A stretch of DNA of 64,000 nt, from NCBI RefSeq assembly GCF_002872075.1, contig NZ_PGGU01000016.1, positions 391,561 to 455,560 on the forward strand, given 5' to 3'. A program made the translations under genes and the position numbers. The DNA comes from Microbacterium aurantiacum. GTDB lineage: Bacteria; Actinomycetota; Actinomycetes; Actinomycetales; Microbacteriaceae. The notes beneath the pieces were generated by a model, which had not been told where the DNA came from, made no database searches, and saw nothing but the letters and a program-made list of their open reading frames with translations. Shown here one piece after another: positions 1-7,674 of the stretch (the first letter of the stretch is position 1; each line of letters opens with the position of its first letter).

Positions 1-32
1 CCGCACCCCGGGTTCTCAGGTGGGGCGGCAGG

Positions 33-1433
33 TCACATGGCGGCGCGCGGATCGGTGAGATCGCGCCCCGTCCACTCCGGAGCCCAGATGGCGGCCGCAA
101 GAGCGGATGCCGTGAAGATGCCCATCAGGACCATGACGGGGACGATGCTGCCCGTCGTCGCCGAGACCCAGGCCGCGACGACGATCGGGCCGACACCGGT
201 GGCGATGATCGCCGCGATCTCGCGCACCATGGCGGTGAGCGTGTAGCGGTTGCGGGCGCCGAAGATCTCGGGGATCGAGATGTTCTCCATCGATGCGAGG
301 CCGAGCACCGAGATGTTGTGGATCAGCGCGTAGCCCACGAAGACCCAGACGAGCTCTGCCGTGTTGATCATGAGCAGGGTCGGCACGATCAGCACGAGCG
401 ACAGCGACGTCATGATGATGTACATCCGGCGGCGACCGAACTTGTCGCCGAGGAAGCCCATGAGCGGGATCGTCAGGAAGCCGATCAGCGACGAGACGAT
501 GACGACCTCGGGGCCGACCTCCTTCGACATCGCGAGCGTGATCGTGATGAACGAGATGAGGTACGTCTGGACGAGGCCCGAGTTGCCGGCCTGACCGAAG
601 CGCAGGAAGAACGAGACGATGACCGCCTTGATCGGCTTGCGCTCGAGCGACTGGAGCGTGCGGATGTCGTTGGTCTCCGTGGCGAGCTTGACGACCTCAT
701 CGCGGGAGAGCGCCCTGCCGTCGACGACGTCGGTGCGCTCCTCGAAGACGGGGCTCTCCTTGAGGTTGAACCGCACCCACAGGGCGAAGAGCATGATGAC
801 CGCGCTGCCGATGAACGGGATGCGCCATCCCCACTCGATCACGTCGGACTCGAGCATCACCGCGAGGAGGATCGCCCAGATCGCCGAGGCGAACAGCGTG
901 CCGCAGTTCGTGCCGAGGGCGACCAGCGAGGCGATGACGCCGCGACGGTTGGCGGGTGCGTACTCCGACAGCATGACCCCGGCGCCGGAGATCTCGGCAC
1001 CGGCGCCGAAGCCCTGCGCGAGTCGCAGGACGACGAGCAGGATGGGCGCGATGATGCCGACCTGCTGGTAGGTCGGCAGGAAGCCGATGAGCGTGGTCGC
1101 CGCTCCCATGAGCAGGATCGTATAGAAAAGCACCTTGCGGCGGCCGACGCGATCGCCGATGCGGGCGAACACGAACGCGCCGACGGGGCGTGCGACGTAA
1201 CCGACGCCGTAGGTGGCCATGGCGAGCACGACGGCCATGCCCGGGTCTTCACCGGCGAAGAACAGCTGGCTGAAGACCAGGGCTGCCGCCAGCGAGTACA
1301 GCTGGAAGTCCATGAACTCCAGGGCTGTGCCGAGCCAGCCGGAGACGGCGGCTCGGACGAGATCGCCCATGGAGCGCTTGGCGACGGGCGGAGACGCGGG
1401 GGCGTCCACGCTGGGTACGGAGGAACTGCTCAT
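33..1433 (-). CDS. MFS permease, metabolite:H+ symporter (MHS) type
   Basis: A 466-residue, about 12-helix inner-membrane transporter. Residues 33-50 carry a variant of the MHS-family first-helix motif (GTALEFMDF, where most members have GT..EWYDF). Residues 83-100 hold the MFS loop motif ending GDRVGRRK. Members such as ShiA, KgtP and ProP import organic acids or zwitterions with protons. It is the last gene of a minus-strand operon with two sugar-acid/polyol dehydrogenases, 54 bases downstream of the second, so I infer that it imports their substrate, probably a sugar acid. The start is supported by AAAGGAG about 8 bases upstream of the ATG. The exact substrate cannot be read from sequence. 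Confidence 0.88.
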   Translation of the reverse strand: MSSSSVPSVDAPASPPVAKRSMGDLVRAAVSGWLGTALEFMDFQLYSLAAALVFSQLFFAGEDPGMAVVLAMATYGVGYVARPVGAFVFARIGDRVGRRKVLFYTILLMGAATTLIGFLPTYQQVGIIAPILLVVLRLAQGFGAGAEISGAGVMLSEYAPANRRGVIASLVALGTNCGTLFASAIWAILLAVMLESDVIEWGWRIPFIGSAVIMLFALWVRFNLKESPVFEERTDVVDGRALSRDEVVKLATETNDIRTLQSLERKPIKAVIVSFFLRFGQAGNSGLVQTYLISFITITLAMSKEVGPEVVIVSSLIGFLTIPLMGFLGDKFGRRRMYIIMTSLSLVLIVPTLLMINTAELVWVFVGYALIHNISVLGLASMENISIPEIFGARNRYTLTAMVREIAAIIATGVGPIVVAAWVSATTGSIVPVMVLMGIFTASALAAAIWAPEWTGRDLTDPRAAM

Positions 1434-1487
1434 CGGAATACTCCTTTGTAGTGATGTGCGCTGGCGCGCGGGGGCAGCGGTGTGTCG

Positions 1488-2492
1488 TCAGAGGGCCAGC
1501 AGGACCTTCGCCGAGGCGGACGAGTCGCGAGCGAGCTCGAACGCGCGGACGGCGTCGGATGCCGGGAGGACGTGGGAGATCACGGCGTCGAGAGTGTCGG
1601 ACTCGGCCAGCTGGGCCACCGCGTCGTCGATCTCGGTGGAGAAGCGGAAGGCGCCGCGGATCGTCAGCTCCTTCGCGAGCAGCGGGGCGAGGTTCACACC
1701 GATGTCGGCGTTCGGGAGCATCCCGACCTGCACGATCGTGCCGGCGCGGCGGGCGGCCCGCACGGCCTGCGCCAGAGCGACTCCGACGCCGGAGCACTCG
1801 AAGACGACGTCGTACGACTCGTTCTCGATCGTGTCGCGGCCGACGAGGGAGACCTCGCCGGCGCCCAGCGCCGTCGCGCGCTCGAGCGGCTCGGGGCGCA
1901 CGTCGCCGGCGCCGACGACGGCGGCGCCGGCGTTGACTGCGGATGCCACGACGAGCAGGCCGATCGGGCCGGCGCCGATCACGAGCACGCGCTTCCCCGT
2001 GATGTCACCGGCGAGATTCACGGCGTGGATCGCGACGGCCAGCGGCTCGGCCAGGGCTGCGCGCTCGAGGGGCAGTGACGCCGGGAGCACGCGGATCATG
2101 TGATCCTCGACGATCAGCAGTTCGGATGCTCCGCCCTGACGGTGCGGGTCCGCCGCGGCGCTGCCGAGGTAGTCGCCGCCCGGACGCAGGTGCGGCCGGT
2201 TCTCGAGACCGGGAACGACAGGGCCGTAGCGCGCGGGGTGCACGGTCACGGGCGTTCCTGCGGACAGGCGACCGGATGGGTCGAGGTCGACGACCCCGGA
2301 GAGCTCGTGACCGGGGGTCAGCGGCTCGCGGATCGTGTACTCCCCGTTCGCTCCGTGGAAGTAGTAGTGCAGGTCGGAACCGCAGATGCCGACGTAGTTC
2401 ACCCGGACGCGCACTTCACCGTCGCCCGGCGTCGGGACCTCGCGGTCCTCCCAGCGGATGTCTTCCTTGCCGTGGATGGCGAGAGCCTTCAT
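1488..2492 (-). CDS. Zinc-type MDR dehydrogenase, L-idonate 5-dehydrogenase-like
   Basis: This 334-residue protein belongs to the medium-chain dehydrogenase/reductase superfamily and resembles IdnD (L-idonate to 5-ketogluconate, NAD(P)-dependent, cytoplasmic). The catalytic zinc ligands are visible: C37 in GICGSD, H61-E62 in PGHE and E149 in LAEPLAVAIH. The Rossmann glycine motif GAGPIG is near 173-178. The lobe that normally binds a structural zinc through four cysteines (about 85-105) contains no cysteine here. The start codon overlaps the stop of the upstream reductase (ATGA), so the two are probably translationally coupled. The pairing suggests interconversion of a sugar acid or polyol through two redox steps. 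The specific substrate is inferred, not shown. Confidence 0.82.
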   Translation of the reverse strand: MKALAIHGKEDIRWEDREVPTPGDGEVRVRVNYVGICGSDLHYYFHGANGEYTIREPLTPGHELSGVVDLDPSGRLSAGTPVTVHPARYGPVVPGLENRPHLRPGGDYLGSAAADPHRQGGASELLIVEDHMIRVLPASLPLERAALAEPLAVAIHAVNLAGDITGKRVLVIGAGPIGLLVVASAVNAGAAVVGAGDVRPEPLERATALGAGEVSLVGRDTIENESYDVVFECSGVGVALAQAVRAARRAGTIVQVGMLPNADIGVNLAPLLAKELTIRGAFRFSTEIDDAVAQLAESDTLDAVISHVLPASDAVRAFELARDSSASAKVLLAL

Positions 2493-4003
2493 GGCTGCAT
2501 CTCCCTCGTGATGGTCCGTGATGCCGAGACGGCATCGGTGATGGCGGCATCGACGCCCCGTCGCCGGATGGTGTCGACCAGTTCGCCGACGCGGGTGATG
2601 AACGCGTCCTGTGCACCGAGATGCTCTCCGAACATGTGCAGTTCGGCGATCGCGCGCTGTGCGAGCTCCCGGCCATCGCGGGCTGTCGCCGCGAGACCGG
2701 CGAGGCGCTCGCGGGCGCCGTCAGTCATCGCGGCGGCGTGCCGGCCGGGGTCGAAGCCGGGGAGCGGAGCGATGCACGACAGGTATCCGGCGACGGTGAG
2801 TGCGATGAGGTGCGGCATCTCGCCGCTGCGGAGACTGAGGAGTGCCGGCTCGGGGATGCGCTGCCGGAGCTTGACCGAGCCGTCGGTGCCGACCTGGCTG
2901 GTGCGGTGACCGAGTGCGCTGTTGGCCCAGCGCTCGAACAGTTCGCTCTCGTACGCACGGATGTCGACGCCTGACGGCACCTCGATGGAGGGCTCGTACT
3001 CGTCGCGCAACACGGTGCGGGCGGCACTCTCGATGCCGTCGAGGCCGATGGCCTCGGGAATGGTACCGACCCCGCTCAGGGCGCCGAGGTAGGCGATGAG
3101 GGAGTGGGTGCCGTTGAGAAGCCGCACCTTCATCTGCTCGTAGCGCCCGACCTCGCTCGTGAACACGGCCCCGCCGGCTTCCCACGCCGGACGGCCGCCG
3201 GCGAAGCGGTCTTCGATCGCCCACATCGTGAACGGCTCGGCGGGCACCGGGATGTCGTCGCGAGCTCCGAGCAGCGCGCTGACGCGGGTGCGAAGCTCTG
3301 CGGTCGTCGACGGGACGATGCGGTCGACCATGCTCGAGGGGAACGAGACGGCTCGGTCGAGGAAGACGAGGGCATCGGCGCCCTCGGATCCGGGGAGCTC
3401 GTGCAGGAACTCGCGGACGAGCTTCTCGGTGTGCGCCCCGTTGGATGAGAGATTGTCGCAGCTGAGGATCGAGATCGGTGCTCCTCCGGCATCGGCCCGT
3501 GCCTGCAGTCCGCGGGCGAGCTGGCCGATCGTCGAACGCGGAGCACCGCCGCGCAGATCCGCGCGCACCGTGTCGTCGTCGAGATCGAGGTGCTGCGTGG
3601 CCGGGGAGTAGCTGTAGCCGTTCTCGGTGACGGTGAGGGTCACGACGCGGATGCCGGGATCAGCGATCTGCGCGACCACCCGCTCCGGTTCCTCGGCACC
3701 GACGAAGGCGTCGGTGTGCACCCCGGGGATGGCGAGGGAGGTGCTCCCCGGGCTGATGGTCGCGACCGAGTAGAGGAAGTCCTGGGCGTGCAGGCCGTCG
3801 ACGATCGAGCGTGAGCGCGATGCGACGCCGATGATTCCCCAGTCGCCGCCGGCGGACTGGAGCGCGGCCGCCGTGTAGACGGCCTGGTGCGCGCGGTGGA
3901 AGCTTCCGAGTCCGAGGTGCAGGATGCCGGCGCGGGCCGGGCTGACCAGAGGGGCGGCTGCCGCCGAGACGGTGCGACCCAGAACGGGTGCATCGGCGCT
4001 CAT
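2489..4003 (-). CDS. Mannitol dehydrogenase family oxidoreductase (mannitol 2-DH / fructuronate reductase type)
   Basis: A 504-residue cytoplasmic NAD(P)-dependent polyol or sugar-acid dehydrogenase. The N-terminal Rossmann motif GLGSFHRAH is near 31-39. The C-terminal catalytic helix carries K292, N297 and H300 (MKVRLLNGTH), with the same spacing as K295, N300 and H303 of the Pseudomonas mannitol 2-dehydrogenase. I chose the ATG at 4003, which has GGAG about 9 bases upstream. An in-frame ATG at 4066 lies inside the regulatory region and would add 21 unconserved-looking residues. It is the first gene of the operon with the idonate-dehydrogenase-like protein and the MHS permease. Sequence alone does not separate mannitol, fructuronate and tagaturonate activity, but the neighbours favour a sugar acid. 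Confidence 0.87.
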   Translation of the reverse strand: MSADAPVLGRTVSAAAAPLVSPARAGILHLGLGSFHRAHQAVYTAAALQSAGGDWGIIGVASRSRSIVDGLHAQDFLYSVATISPGSTSLAIPGVHTDAFVGAEEPERVVAQIADPGIRVVTLTVTENGYSYSPATQHLDLDDDTVRADLRGGAPRSTIGQLARGLQARADAGGAPISILSCDNLSSNGAHTEKLVREFLHELPGSEGADALVFLDRAVSFPSSMVDRIVPSTTAELRTRVSALLGARDDIPVPAEPFTMWAIEDRFAGGRPAWEAGGAVFTSEVGRYEQMKVRLLNGTHSLIAYLGALSGVGTIPEAIGLDGIESAARTVLRDEYEPSIEVPSGVDIRAYESELFERWANSALGHRTSQVGTDGSVKLRQRIPEPALLSLRSGEMPHLIALTVAGYLSCIAPLPGFDPGRHAAAMTDGARERLAGLAATARDGRELAQRAIAELHMFGEHLGAQDAFITRVGELVDTIRRRGVDAAITDAVSASRTITREMQP

Positions 4004-4080
4004 GCTGCCGCTCCGTCGTTGCAGGCGGAGAGCCGTTCGGGGTGATCGGCGATGATCGTCATGCAATCAGTGTGCATTAG

Positions 4081-4130
4081 TTGTACAAACTTGTCAACAC
4101 GTTTTACATTCGGGTGGAGGATCGTAGGAT
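4081..4130. promoter_or_regulatory. Divergent promoter and LacI-type operator
   Basis: This AT-rich spacer separates the sugar-acid operon from its LacI regulator. It holds a perfect 8-base palindrome TTGTACAA (4081-4088) and an imperfect operator-like palindrome TGTCAACACGTTTTACA (4092-4108). On the plus strand, TTTACA (4103-4108) and TAGGAT (4125-4130) lie 16 bases apart and fit a housekeeping promoter for the regulator. On the minus strand, TTGACA (4092-4097) is a consensus -35 box for the operon, although its -10 is poor. The operator overlaps both -35 regions, which suggests autoregulation and repression of the operon. Confidence 0.6.
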
Positions 4131-4153
4131 TGCTGCGAGGGTGGGAGATGCAC

Positions 4154-5116
4154 ATGGCAGCGACGCTGACGGACGTGGCACGGCGCGCAGGTGTGTCGAT
4201 CGCGACCGCCTCCCGGGCCTTCGGAGAGCCGGATCGTCTGGCGCCCGGCACGCTGGGCCGCGTGCTCGAAGCCGCGGGTGAGCTCGGCTATGCCACGCCC
4301 CAGTCGGCGACCACCACGCGCACGCTCGGCGTCGTCGTTCCCGACGTCGCGAACCCGGTCTACGCGACCCTGCTCAAGGCTATCCAGGGGCAGGCCTGGC
4401 ACGGCCGTCATCGCATCGTGCTGTTCGACGCCGATGAGGACCTTCACCGGGAACGCGAGCAGATCGAGCAGGCGCGCAAGCTCGACGGGATGCTGCTGTG
4501 CTCGCCGCGCCTCCCCGATGAAGAGGTGCTCGAGCTCGTCGGCGACACTCCCTACGTCGTGATCAACCGCCTGATCGAAGGTGCGTCCTGCGTTCTGATG
4601 GACGCCGAGCACGGTCCGGGGCAGGCGATCGAGCACCTTGCCGCACTCGGGCACACGCACATCGCCTACGCCGCAGGGCCCCGCGGGTCATGGGCCGACG
4701 TCCGCCGAGCGGACGCGATCGCGCGGGCCTGCGAGCGTCATGGCATCCGCCTCACCAGGCTCAGCCACCACGCCGCGTCGATCCAGGGCGGGCGCGCCGC
4801 CTCTGCTCCGGCGGCGGCGAGCGGGGCCTCGGCCGTCGTCGCCTACAACGACCTCGTCGCGCTCGGACTCGAGGCGGGCTTGCTGGAACTGGGCCGACGG
4901 TGCCCGGCCGATGTCAGCATCGTGGGAATCGACGACATCGACCTCGCCGGAGCGGTGACTCCCGCTCTCACGACGGTCCGGATGCCCATCGAGCGCAGTG
5001 GCGCTCTGGCGGTCGACCTGCTCCTTCAGGCGATGGCGGGCGCCCCCGTCAGCGATGTCGCGACGCTCGGTTCGCAGCTGATCGTGCGCGCATCGACTGC
5101 GGCACCGGCGACCTGA
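4154..5116 (+). CDS. LacI family transcriptional regulator
   Basis: A 320-residue regulator with an N-terminal LacI helix-turn-helix (TLTDVARRAGVSIATASRAF, about residues 4-23) followed by a periplasmic-binding-like sugar-sensing domain that ends with the conserved DIDLAGAVTPALTTVRMP segment. I start it at the ATG at 4154 because GGGAG lies 6 bases upstream. The ATG at 4148 sits directly on that ribosome-binding site, and the longer frame from 4052 would run through the promoter. It is transcribed away from the sugar-acid dehydrogenase operon and probably represses it, sensing a sugar acid or polyol intermediate. Confidence 0.9.
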   Translation: MAATLTDVARRAGVSIATASRAFGEPDRLAPGTLGRVLEAAGELGYATPQSATTTRTLGVVVPDVANPVYATLLKAIQGQAWHGRHRIVLFDADEDLHREREQIEQARKLDGMLLCSPRLPDEEVLELVGDTPYVVINRLIEGASCVLMDAEHGPGQAIEHLAALGHTHIAYAAGPRGSWADVRRADAIARACERHGIRLTRLSHHAASIQGGRAASAPAAASGASAVVAYNDLVALGLEAGLLELGRRCPADVSIVGIDDIDLAGAVTPALTTVRMPIERSGALAVDLLLQAMAGAPVSDVATLGSQLIVRASTAAPAT

Positions 5117-5140
5117 GACCGGCCGCCGTTCGCCCGCCGA

Positions 5141-5941
5141 TCAGGCCGACAGACGGATCTCACCCAGCACGCGGGCACTCGTCCGCGTCAATGCGCGGCG
5201 GGAGAGCAGCCGTGTGCTCAGCGCCGTGAGGTGATTGACCCGGCCTGAGATGACGCTCGGTCCGCCATTCGCGCGATCGAGCTGTCGGAACGCGGTGTCG
5301 ATCACCTGACCCGCGGTCTGCTGCCGGCCGACCGAGGCGTCGTCGGTGCCGACGACGTCGAAGAACTCGGTCTTCGTCGACCCGGGGCTCACGGCGAGCA
5401 CGCGCAATCCTGTTCCGCGCGCCTCCGCCCAGAGCGCCTCGGTGAAACTCAGGACGAACGCCTTGGTCGCGCCGTAGACCGCCATGCCCGGTGTCGGCTG
5501 GTACGCCGCTGTGCTCGCGACCGTGACGAGTGCGCCTCGTCCTTCGAGCAGCTGCGGCATGAACACCCGCGAGAGCTCGACGAGCGTCGCGACGTTCAGC
5601 TGGATCTCGCTCAGCATCCGATCGGGATCCGCCGCATCGAAGGCGCCGTGGGTTCCGAACCCGGCGTTGTTGACGAGTGAGGTGATGCGGATGCCGCGGC
5701 GCTCGAGTTCATCTCGCAGGGCTGTCGCGGCGCCGATGACGCCGAGATCGGCCGGAACGACCTCGATCCTGATCCGCGCGGAGGCTCTCAGCTCTGTCGC
5801 GAGTTCCTCGAGCCGGTCGCCGCGCCGGGCGACCAGCACCAGATCCGATCCGCGTGCCGCGAAGCGCCGGGCGAACTCGACGCCGAGACCGGAGCTCGCG
5901 CCGGTGATGAGTGCGGTTCCGCCGCGGAGGTCGATCGTCAT
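5141..5941 (-). CDS. Short-chain dehydrogenase/reductase (SDR)
   Basis: A classical SDR of 266 residues. It shows the cofactor motif TGASSGLG (13-20), NNAG (91-94), catalytic S143, and the YxxxK pair Y156/K160 (YGATK). The R39-R40 pair after beta-2 (VLVARRGDR) suggests NADP(H) preference. It is transcribed divergently from a TetR regulator, and two copies of the same palindrome lie between them, so its expression is probably induced by a ligand of that TetR protein. Substrate is unknown; close relatives are annotated only as general SDR oxidoreductases. Confidence 0.88.
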   Translation of the reverse strand: MTIDLRGGTALITGASSGLGVEFARRFAARGSDLVLVARRGDRLEELATELRASARIRIEVVPADLGVIGAATALRDELERRGIRITSLVNNAGFGTHGAFDAADPDRMLSEIQLNVATLVELSRVFMPQLLEGRGALVTVASTAAYQPTPGMAVYGATKAFVLSFTEALWAEARGTGLRVLAVSPGSTKTEFFDVVGTDDASVGRQQTAGQVIDTAFRQLDRANGGPSVISGRVNHLTALSTRLLSRRALTRTSARVLGEIRLSA

Positions 5942-5966
5942 GGTGCAGTCCTTCAGTCGATTCTGG

Positions 5967-6025
5967 CAATGTAGACAGTGACATCATTGTGCACCGATCC
6001 GCCGTTGTTGTCAATGTCTACATTG
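5967..6025. promoter_or_regulatory. Two TetR operator copies between the SDR gene and the TetR gene
   Basis: Two near-identical sites face each other. One is CAATGTAGACAGTG at 5967-5980. The other is CAATGTCTACATTG at 6012-6025, itself a palindrome (CAATGT/ACATTG around CT). The first 11 bases of site 1 are the exact reverse complement of the last 11 bases of site 2. The second site lies between the -35 and -10 boxes of the TetR gene, and the first lies in the SDR leader. This is the layout expected of an autoregulated TetR repressor controlling a divergent gene. Confidence 0.72.
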
Positions 6026-6037
6026 GAGCGGTAGACT
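6008..6037 (+). promoter_or_regulatory. Promoter of the TetR gene, probably leaderless
   Basis: TTGTCA (6008-6013) and TAGACT (6032-6037) are separated by 18 bases. The GTG start at 6044 is 6 bases beyond the -10 box, so transcription would begin at or next to the start codon. No Shine-Dalgarno sequence precedes the GTG. Leaderless mRNAs are common in actinobacteria. Confidence 0.55.
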
Positions 6038-6043
6038 CTGAGC

Positions 6044-6655
6044 GTGCCTTCGCAGCCCTACCATCACGGCGATCTGCGGCGGACCCTCCTCGAGGCCGCT
6101 GCGTCGAGCATCGAGCGCGACGGCGTCGACGCACTCTCGCTTCGGCAGCTCGCCAGAGAGGCCGGCGTCAGCCACGCCGCGCCCAGCCGGCATTTCCGCG
6201 ACAAGCAGGCGCTGCTCGATGCGCTGGCAGAGGACGGCTTCCGCCGCCTGTCGGGCGTGCTCCAGGAGGCCACCGGGAGCGCTGCGGCGACAGCCGCCGC
6301 AGCGCGCAGCAGATTCGACGACCTCGCTCGCGCCTACGTCTCCTTCGCGCTGGCCCAGCCCACTCTTCTGTCGCTGATGTTCGGCATGAAGCACGCCCCC
6401 GACGCCCGCGCGGAGCTTCTCGCCGCGGGTCAGGAGTCGATGGAACTCACCGTCCGGATCGTCGTCGACGCCCAGGATGTCGGCGCGATCGCGCCCGCTG
6501 ATCCGCACCGGATCGCGCTCGCCGCATTCGCCGCATTCCACGGCATCGCCTCGCTCGCCTCGGGAGGCCTGCTCGATGGAGTGCCGGTCGACGAACTCGT
6601 CACCGCTGCGGGCGACATCCTCTGGCGAGGTCTTCAGCCGGTTCCGCAGGCGTGA
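6044..6655 (+). CDS. TetR/AcrR family regulator with WHG-type C-terminal domain
   Basis: A 203-residue repressor. The N-terminus (YHHGDLRRTLLEAA) and helix-turn-helix (SLRQLAREAGVSHAAPSRHF, about 28-47) match the TetR subgroup whose C-terminal ligand domain is called WHG. It starts with GTG and has no ribosome-binding site, but a -10 box lies just upstream, so it is probably translated from a leaderless transcript. Two operator copies lie between it and the SDR gene, so it most likely represses both. The ligand is unknown. Confidence 0.88.
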   Translation: MPSQPYHHGDLRRTLLEAAASSIERDGVDALSLRQLAREAGVSHAAPSRHFRDKQALLDALAEDGFRRLSGVLQEATGSAAATAAAARSRFDDLARAYVSFALAQPTLLSLMFGMKHAPDARAELLAAGQESMELTVRIVVDAQDVGAIAPADPHRIALAAFAAFHGIASLASGGLLDGVPVDELVTAAGDILWRGLQPVPQA

Positions 6656-6659
6656 CCGG

Positions 6660-7667
6660 CTACGGTGCCGGGTCCCCGGAGTTCCGCTTGAACTGACGCT
6701 CCCAGTCGCGCAGTTCCGAGCGGCCGATGAGCGAGTCGAGCGAGACCTGGAACAGCAGGCCCTTGCGGGCGTTCACCTGCTTGATGTTGTCGACGATCTG
6801 CGTCGTCACGGCGGTGAGGGCCTCGCGGACCTCGCCGATCCGCTCGTCCGGATCGTCCCACAGGTCGGGGCGCGTCAGCAGGTCGAGCAGGTAGTCGCGA
6901 TCCAGAGCGGCGACGAGCCGGGCCAGCTTGTCGGAGTACTCCGCCTCGGCGATGGCGGTCTGATCCTCGCCGGCCTTCGCATCCAGGCGGGTGAAGAGCT
7001 GCTCGACGTGCGAGGCGAGTGCGTCGATGCCGGCGGCCGTCTCTGCGGCGACCGCGTTGCCGGGCAGGGTGGCATAGTCGGCGCGCAGCTCGCGCAGTCG
7101 ATTCACCCGAAGACGGATGCCGGGCGGCACGGGATCGGTCGAGACGGCCGGCGTGCGACGGCGCCGGGCGATCAGCGCGATGGCGGCGCCCGCGGCCGCG
7201 ACGAGCACGACACCGCCGATCACCACCGGCAGCAGCAGGTCGGTTCCGCCTGCTCCGCCGCCGGGTGAGGACGGCGTCGCGGATGAGATCTCCTGTACCG
7301 TCTCGACCAGCGCCGCCTGAGTGCTCTCGGCAGACCCCTGGTTCTCGTTGGCGATGCGCAGCGCGTCGCCGCCGTCGATCGCGACGGAGTCGGCCATGAG
7401 GTCGTCGCCGATCGCCAGGATCACCGTCTGCTGATCTGCGGACTTCGTGAGCTGATCGAGGATGTACATGTCGTACTGCTCGTTCTCGATGGCGGCATCC
7501 GCCGGCAGCACCACGACGGCGATCGACCCGTCGCCCGGGACCACGCTCGTCAGAGCGGCCTGCAGGTCCGACGCGCCCGGGACGTCGGGGTCGACGTACA
7601 CGTCGCCGGCCTGGATCCCGGCGATGGCGTCATCGACCCAGCCCGACGAAGACGTGGCGGTGAACAT
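6660..7667 (-). CDS. Single-span membrane protein, partner of the SBP-VWA lipoprotein
   Basis: A 335-residue protein that I do not recognise as a named family. Residues 1-140 form an alpha/beta region with a Gly/Pro/Ser-rich linker, resembling small extracytoplasmic domains of the Rv1476/TPM kind. One membrane helix lies at about 143-167, followed by an RRRR stop-transfer sequence and a 165-residue helical cytoplasmic region. There is no cleavable signal peptide, so the N-terminal part is probably exported by the internal helix. It starts 7 bases after the stop of the VWA lipoprotein gene (GAGG precedes the ATG), so the two form an operon and probably work together at the membrane. Confidence 0.75.
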   Translation of the reverse strand: MFTATSSSGWVDDAIAGIQAGDVYVDPDVPGASDLQAALTSVVPGDGSIAVVVLPADAAIENEQYDMYILDQLTKSADQQTVILAIGDDLMADSVAIDGGDALRIANENQGSAESTQAALVETVQEISSATPSSPGGGAGGTDLLLPVVIGGVVLVAAAGAAIALIARRRRTPAVSTDPVPPGIRLRVNRLRELRADYATLPGNAVAAETAAGIDALASHVEQLFTRLDAKAGEDQTAIAEAEYSDKLARLVAALDRDYLLDLLTRPDLWDDPDERIGEVREALTAVTTQIVDNIKQVNARKGLLFQVSLDSLIGRSELRDWERQFKRNSGDPAP

Positions 7668-7674
7668 TCGCACC

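Noticed and set aside
318..1451. A 377-codon plus-strand frame opposite the MHS permease
   Set aside because: Low-complexity Asp/Glu/Arg/His-rich translation, no start signal and full overlap with a recognised transporter.
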